Assembly (NCBI RefSeq): GCF_004217445.1
Contig: NZ_SHKX01000017.1
Coordinates: 32,185 to 96,184 of the forward strand
Length of the DNA: 64,000 nucleotides
Direction of reading: 5' to 3'
DNA from: Fluviicoccus keumensis
Lineage (GTDB): Bacteria > Pseudomonadota > Gammaproteobacteria > Pseudomonadales > Moraxellaceae
Shown here: positions 62,352 to 64,000 of the stretch, in pieces
Layout of the letters: each line of letters opens with the position of its first letter
How positions within the stretch are numbered: the stretch's first letter is position 1
Translations under genes and position numbers: made by a program
The notes under the pieces: model-generated
Databases searched by the model: none
Told to the model about the DNA's origin: nothing
Seen by the model: the letters and a program-made list of their open reading frames with translations, nothing else

Positions 62352-62483
62352 GTGCCGGACTGTATTCGGGAAAGTCGCCAGAACGCCTTAGAGGCGTATC
62401 AGCGCGAGGATGCTGACTACCGCCGTGCAACAGAGTGGAAATCTAGCAAGGTAATGAACATAGCGGGGGCTCAACACGGTTGA
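62352..62483 (+). CDS. Possible small protein or gene tail before a terminator
   Basis: A frame with protein-like composition reads SRQNALEAYQREDADYRRAT and ends NIAGAQHG. A GTG at 62352 lies about twelve bases after GGAGG. The frame is open upstream to 62301, so it may be the tail of a lost gene. The strong terminator follows immediately. Confidence 0.35.
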   Translation: MPDCIRESRQNALEAYQREDADYRRATEWKSSKVMNIAGAQHG

Positions 62484-62498
62484 CCCCCGCTTTTCATT
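62462..62498 (+). terminator. Strong intrinsic terminator
   Basis: AGCGGGGG and CCCCCGCT form the outer stem, with TCAAC/GTTGA continuing inside, followed by TTTTCATTTTT. It closes the plus-strand run just before the convergent gene at 62500. Confidence 0.85.
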
Positions 62499-62499
62499 T

Positions 62500-63336
62500 T
62501 TAAGCTTGGTAGTCATTGCAAAAAAGATTAAGGTGGGTTCTTGTTGTTATTACATGAATATCATCATGACAATCAGGAAAATTTCCTCCAATTTGCGTAC
62601 CCTTCCCATGCTCCTTTGTTACATTGTAATGTCTATCTATAGCTATTCGTTTTCCAAATCTAAAATTACCTGTAAGCACACATATTGAATTATGTGGAGT
62701 GCCAGTAGCAAGTACCGCATGCCGTTCCAAGCCATACTTAAATAGCTTCTCATCATCATCAGCAAAGTATTGTTCAGGATAATTCGACTTCCGGTGTGGG
62801 CGCCGTCTGCCTTTTAGCGCTTCAATAAGACTCACTACTTGGTTGATAAAGTTATCTGACTGGGTTTCTTTTCTGCAGAGCTCCTTCAAATCACGCAATT
62901 GCTTAGCATTGAAATTTCGGAATGGAAGAAGCATTACCTGCGCGTTAGCTCCATCTTCAATGATGTCCAGAAAGTTCAATAGCGTCTTGAGCACTTTGGT
63001 GAGTTTGCTAGCAAAGTAATTTTTATAATTGCTCTTCGGATGTGAAAAGAACTCTACCTCGGCAACGAAGCACGCAGATGCCACATCCTGCGCAACGTGG
63101 CCAACTGCCTCGTCTAATAAAAGTACGATTGCTTGGTTTGTAGTATCTTCCAATAGAGTCTCTGCTAACGACCTATCTGCTTTTGATGGATCGTAAACAC
63201 TAACGAACAACTGAGCACCCGCTGCCTTAATTCGCGGGTGATCACGGAGCGACTTAGGAATCAATCCAAGTCGTTCGCGACGGACTAATTCGACGGCATC
63301 TGTGTGACTAGACACAAAGTAGATATTGATTCGCAC
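62500..63336 (-). CDS. Uncharacterised protein paired with an OST-HTH-like gene
   Basis: The 278-residue protein starts at GTG 63336, one base after the upstream stop. It begins MRINIYFVSSHTDAVELVRR and contains a charged, helical middle (KLTKVLKTLLNFLDIIEDG) and RRRPHRKSNYPEQYF. I do not recognise a family. The tight coupling with the gene at 63338 suggests a functional unit. The base composition is clearly AT-richer than the catabolic island. Confidence 0.6.
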   Translation of the reverse strand: MRINIYFVSSHTDAVELVRRERLGLIPKSLRDHPRIKAAGAQLFVSVYDPSKADRSLAETLLEDTTNQAIVLLLDEAVGHVAQDVASACFVAEVEFFSHPKSNYKNYFASKLTKVLKTLLNFLDIIEDGANAQVMLLPFRNFNAKQLRDLKELCRKETQSDNFINQVVSLIEALKGRRRPHRKSNYPEQYFADDDEKLFKYGLERHAVLATGTPHNSICVLTGNFRFGKRIAIDRHYNVTKEHGKGTQIGGNFPDCHDDIHVITTRTHLNLFCNDYQA

Positions 63337-63337
63337 G

Positions 63338-63811
63338 TTATTTCAGAAGCTTAACAAGCACCGAGACGGGTATGTTTACCTTATCTAACTCCGAGTCTGG
63401 TAGTTTCGACAACTCTCGAAGGAATGCCAGAACCGCTTCTTGGCGCACATCATCTTTGATAGTCTTTGTAGAAGTTTGAGGCTCAGAGGGGAACACGTAC
63501 TCCTCAGCAGCTGGAATAACACCAATTCGTGCTTTCTGGGATGGATGCTCGACAAGCTTATAGCCCGCATTTCCACCGGTCTCCTGAAGGAATACTTTAA
63601 GAGTACGAACACCAAGCAACGCCCGGAAATTTGGAATTTTTTCTTGGAGCATACTAGGAAGACCGCTGAGCAACACAGGAACTTGGCGACTTGCCCAATA
63701 GCTATCGCAAATCTCTTTGACTGCTGTTTCAAGCAAATTCTGATCCACTTCCTTCAACCCTAGCAACTTCAATGAAATTAGATTTGAGCATAGCAACTGG
63801 TAGTTCGACAA
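63338..63811 (-). CDS. OST-HTH/LOTUS-like domain protein, possibly 5'-truncated
   Basis: The 157-codon frame contains VPVLLSGLPSMLQEKIPNF, RALLGVRTLKVFLQETGG and KLVEHPSQKARIGVIP, resembling the winged-helix OST-HTH/LOTUS fold seen in RNA-related proteins. The only possible starts are TTG codons; a stop lies four codons upstream of TTG 63811. IS3 remains lie about 100 bases further upstream, so the true N-terminus may have been lost. The C-terminal helical tail ends VSVLVKLLK. Confidence 0.55.
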   Translation of the reverse strand: MSNYQLLCSNLISLKLLGLKEVDQNLLETAVKEICDSYWASRQVPVLLSGLPSMLQEKIPNFRALLGVRTLKVFLQETGGNAGYKLVEHPSQKARIGVIPAAEEYVFPSEPQTSTKTIKDDVRQEAVLAFLRELSKLPDSELDKVNIPVSVLVKLLK

Positions 63812-63912
63812 GCGGAAGCTTTACGCGCAGGCTGCTTTTTCAAAACCCAACTCTTCCCAAGATGTCATCCTCTTGGCTATGTGCATGTTGCATTGAGCGT
63901 TCATATGACCTG

Positions 63913-64000
63913 CTAGTGTTTTTTGATACCACCGACAAAGTGAGTCCCCAAGGCCTGTTCTCGTTTTTCGACAGGCGTCTGGTAGCCCAACGATGAATGA
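63913..64000 (-). pseudogene. IS3-family transposase C-terminal end at the right edge
   Basis: Minus-strand translation reads HSSLGYQTPVEKREQAL and ends at a stop at 63913-63915. HSSLGYxTP is the typical end of IS3-type OrfB. It continues beyond the window, so I cannot say whether the element is complete. Confidence 0.6.

Overview
The window looks like an accessory region of a proteobacterial genome or large plasmid, most likely gammaproteobacterial. It joins conjugation genes, an alkane/fatty-acid catabolic island and a patchwork of mobile-element debris. Support comes from an F-type conjugation (type IV secretion) cluster, a CYP153 alkane hydroxylase system, an AlmA-like flavin monooxygenase, Tn3-family ends and fragments of IS3-type and IS1595-like transposases. 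I cannot name the genus from sequence alone.

Layout. (1) 1-8769, minus strand: an F-type conjugation operon in transcription order OmpA-like lipoprotein, TraL, TraE, TraK, TraB, TraV, pilin, TraC, TrbI, S26 signal peptidase and a TraF-like protein that runs off the left edge. A short inverted-repeat promoter precedes it. (2) 8770-9500: debris with a broken IS3 transposase and a truncated exported-protein start. (3) 9626-21422: a START-domain protein, a GMC alcohol dehydrogenase, an operon of alpha/beta hydrolase, PF10118 hydrolase, TetR, BtrH-like protein and two thioesterases, then an AraC regulator divergent from ferredoxin, CYP153 and ferredoxin reductase. (4) 22177-27176: an AT-richer RND efflux operon with its own TetR. 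(5) 27283-33897: a 6.6-kb unit with Tn3-family ends and a perfect 5-bp target duplication (AGATA). It carries an LpxR-like lipid A deacylase and a MarR/EmrB/outer-membrane-factor/EmrA efflux operon. (6) 34232-58933: the main catabolic island, with aldehyde dehydrogenase, AlmA, a Baeyer-Villiger monooxygenase, two acyl-CoA synthetases, four acyl-CoA dehydrogenases, SDRs, hydrolases, thiolase, two MaoC-type hydratases, an enoyl-CoA hydratase and a transglutaminase-like protein. A frameshifted hybrid sensor kinase interrupts it. (7) 59348-64000: a HipBA toxin-antitoxin pair, two small genes behind duplicated hairpin leaders, an uncharacterised two-gene unit with an OST-HTH-like protein, and an IS3 fragment at the right edge.

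How it works together. CYP153 with its two redox partners and AlmA would insert oxygen into alkanes. The GMC alcohol dehydrogenase and aldehyde dehydrogenase take the alcohol to the acid, the AMP ligases activate it, and the acyl-CoA dehydrogenases, MaoC/ECH hydratases, SDR and thiolase do beta-oxidation. The Baeyer-Villiger enzyme plus alpha/beta hydrolases would fit a subterminal (ketone to ester to alcohol plus acid) branch.

The most notable observation is a 16-bp palindrome, TTGGTCATTTGACCAA. It occurs perfectly at three promoters (39061, 39412, 51705) and with one or two mismatches at two tandem sites (12312, 12344). It marks four separate transcription units of the island. The TetR gene at 14405 lies inside one of these units and is the best candidate regulator. 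The second is the TSD-flanked efflux/LpxR transposon.
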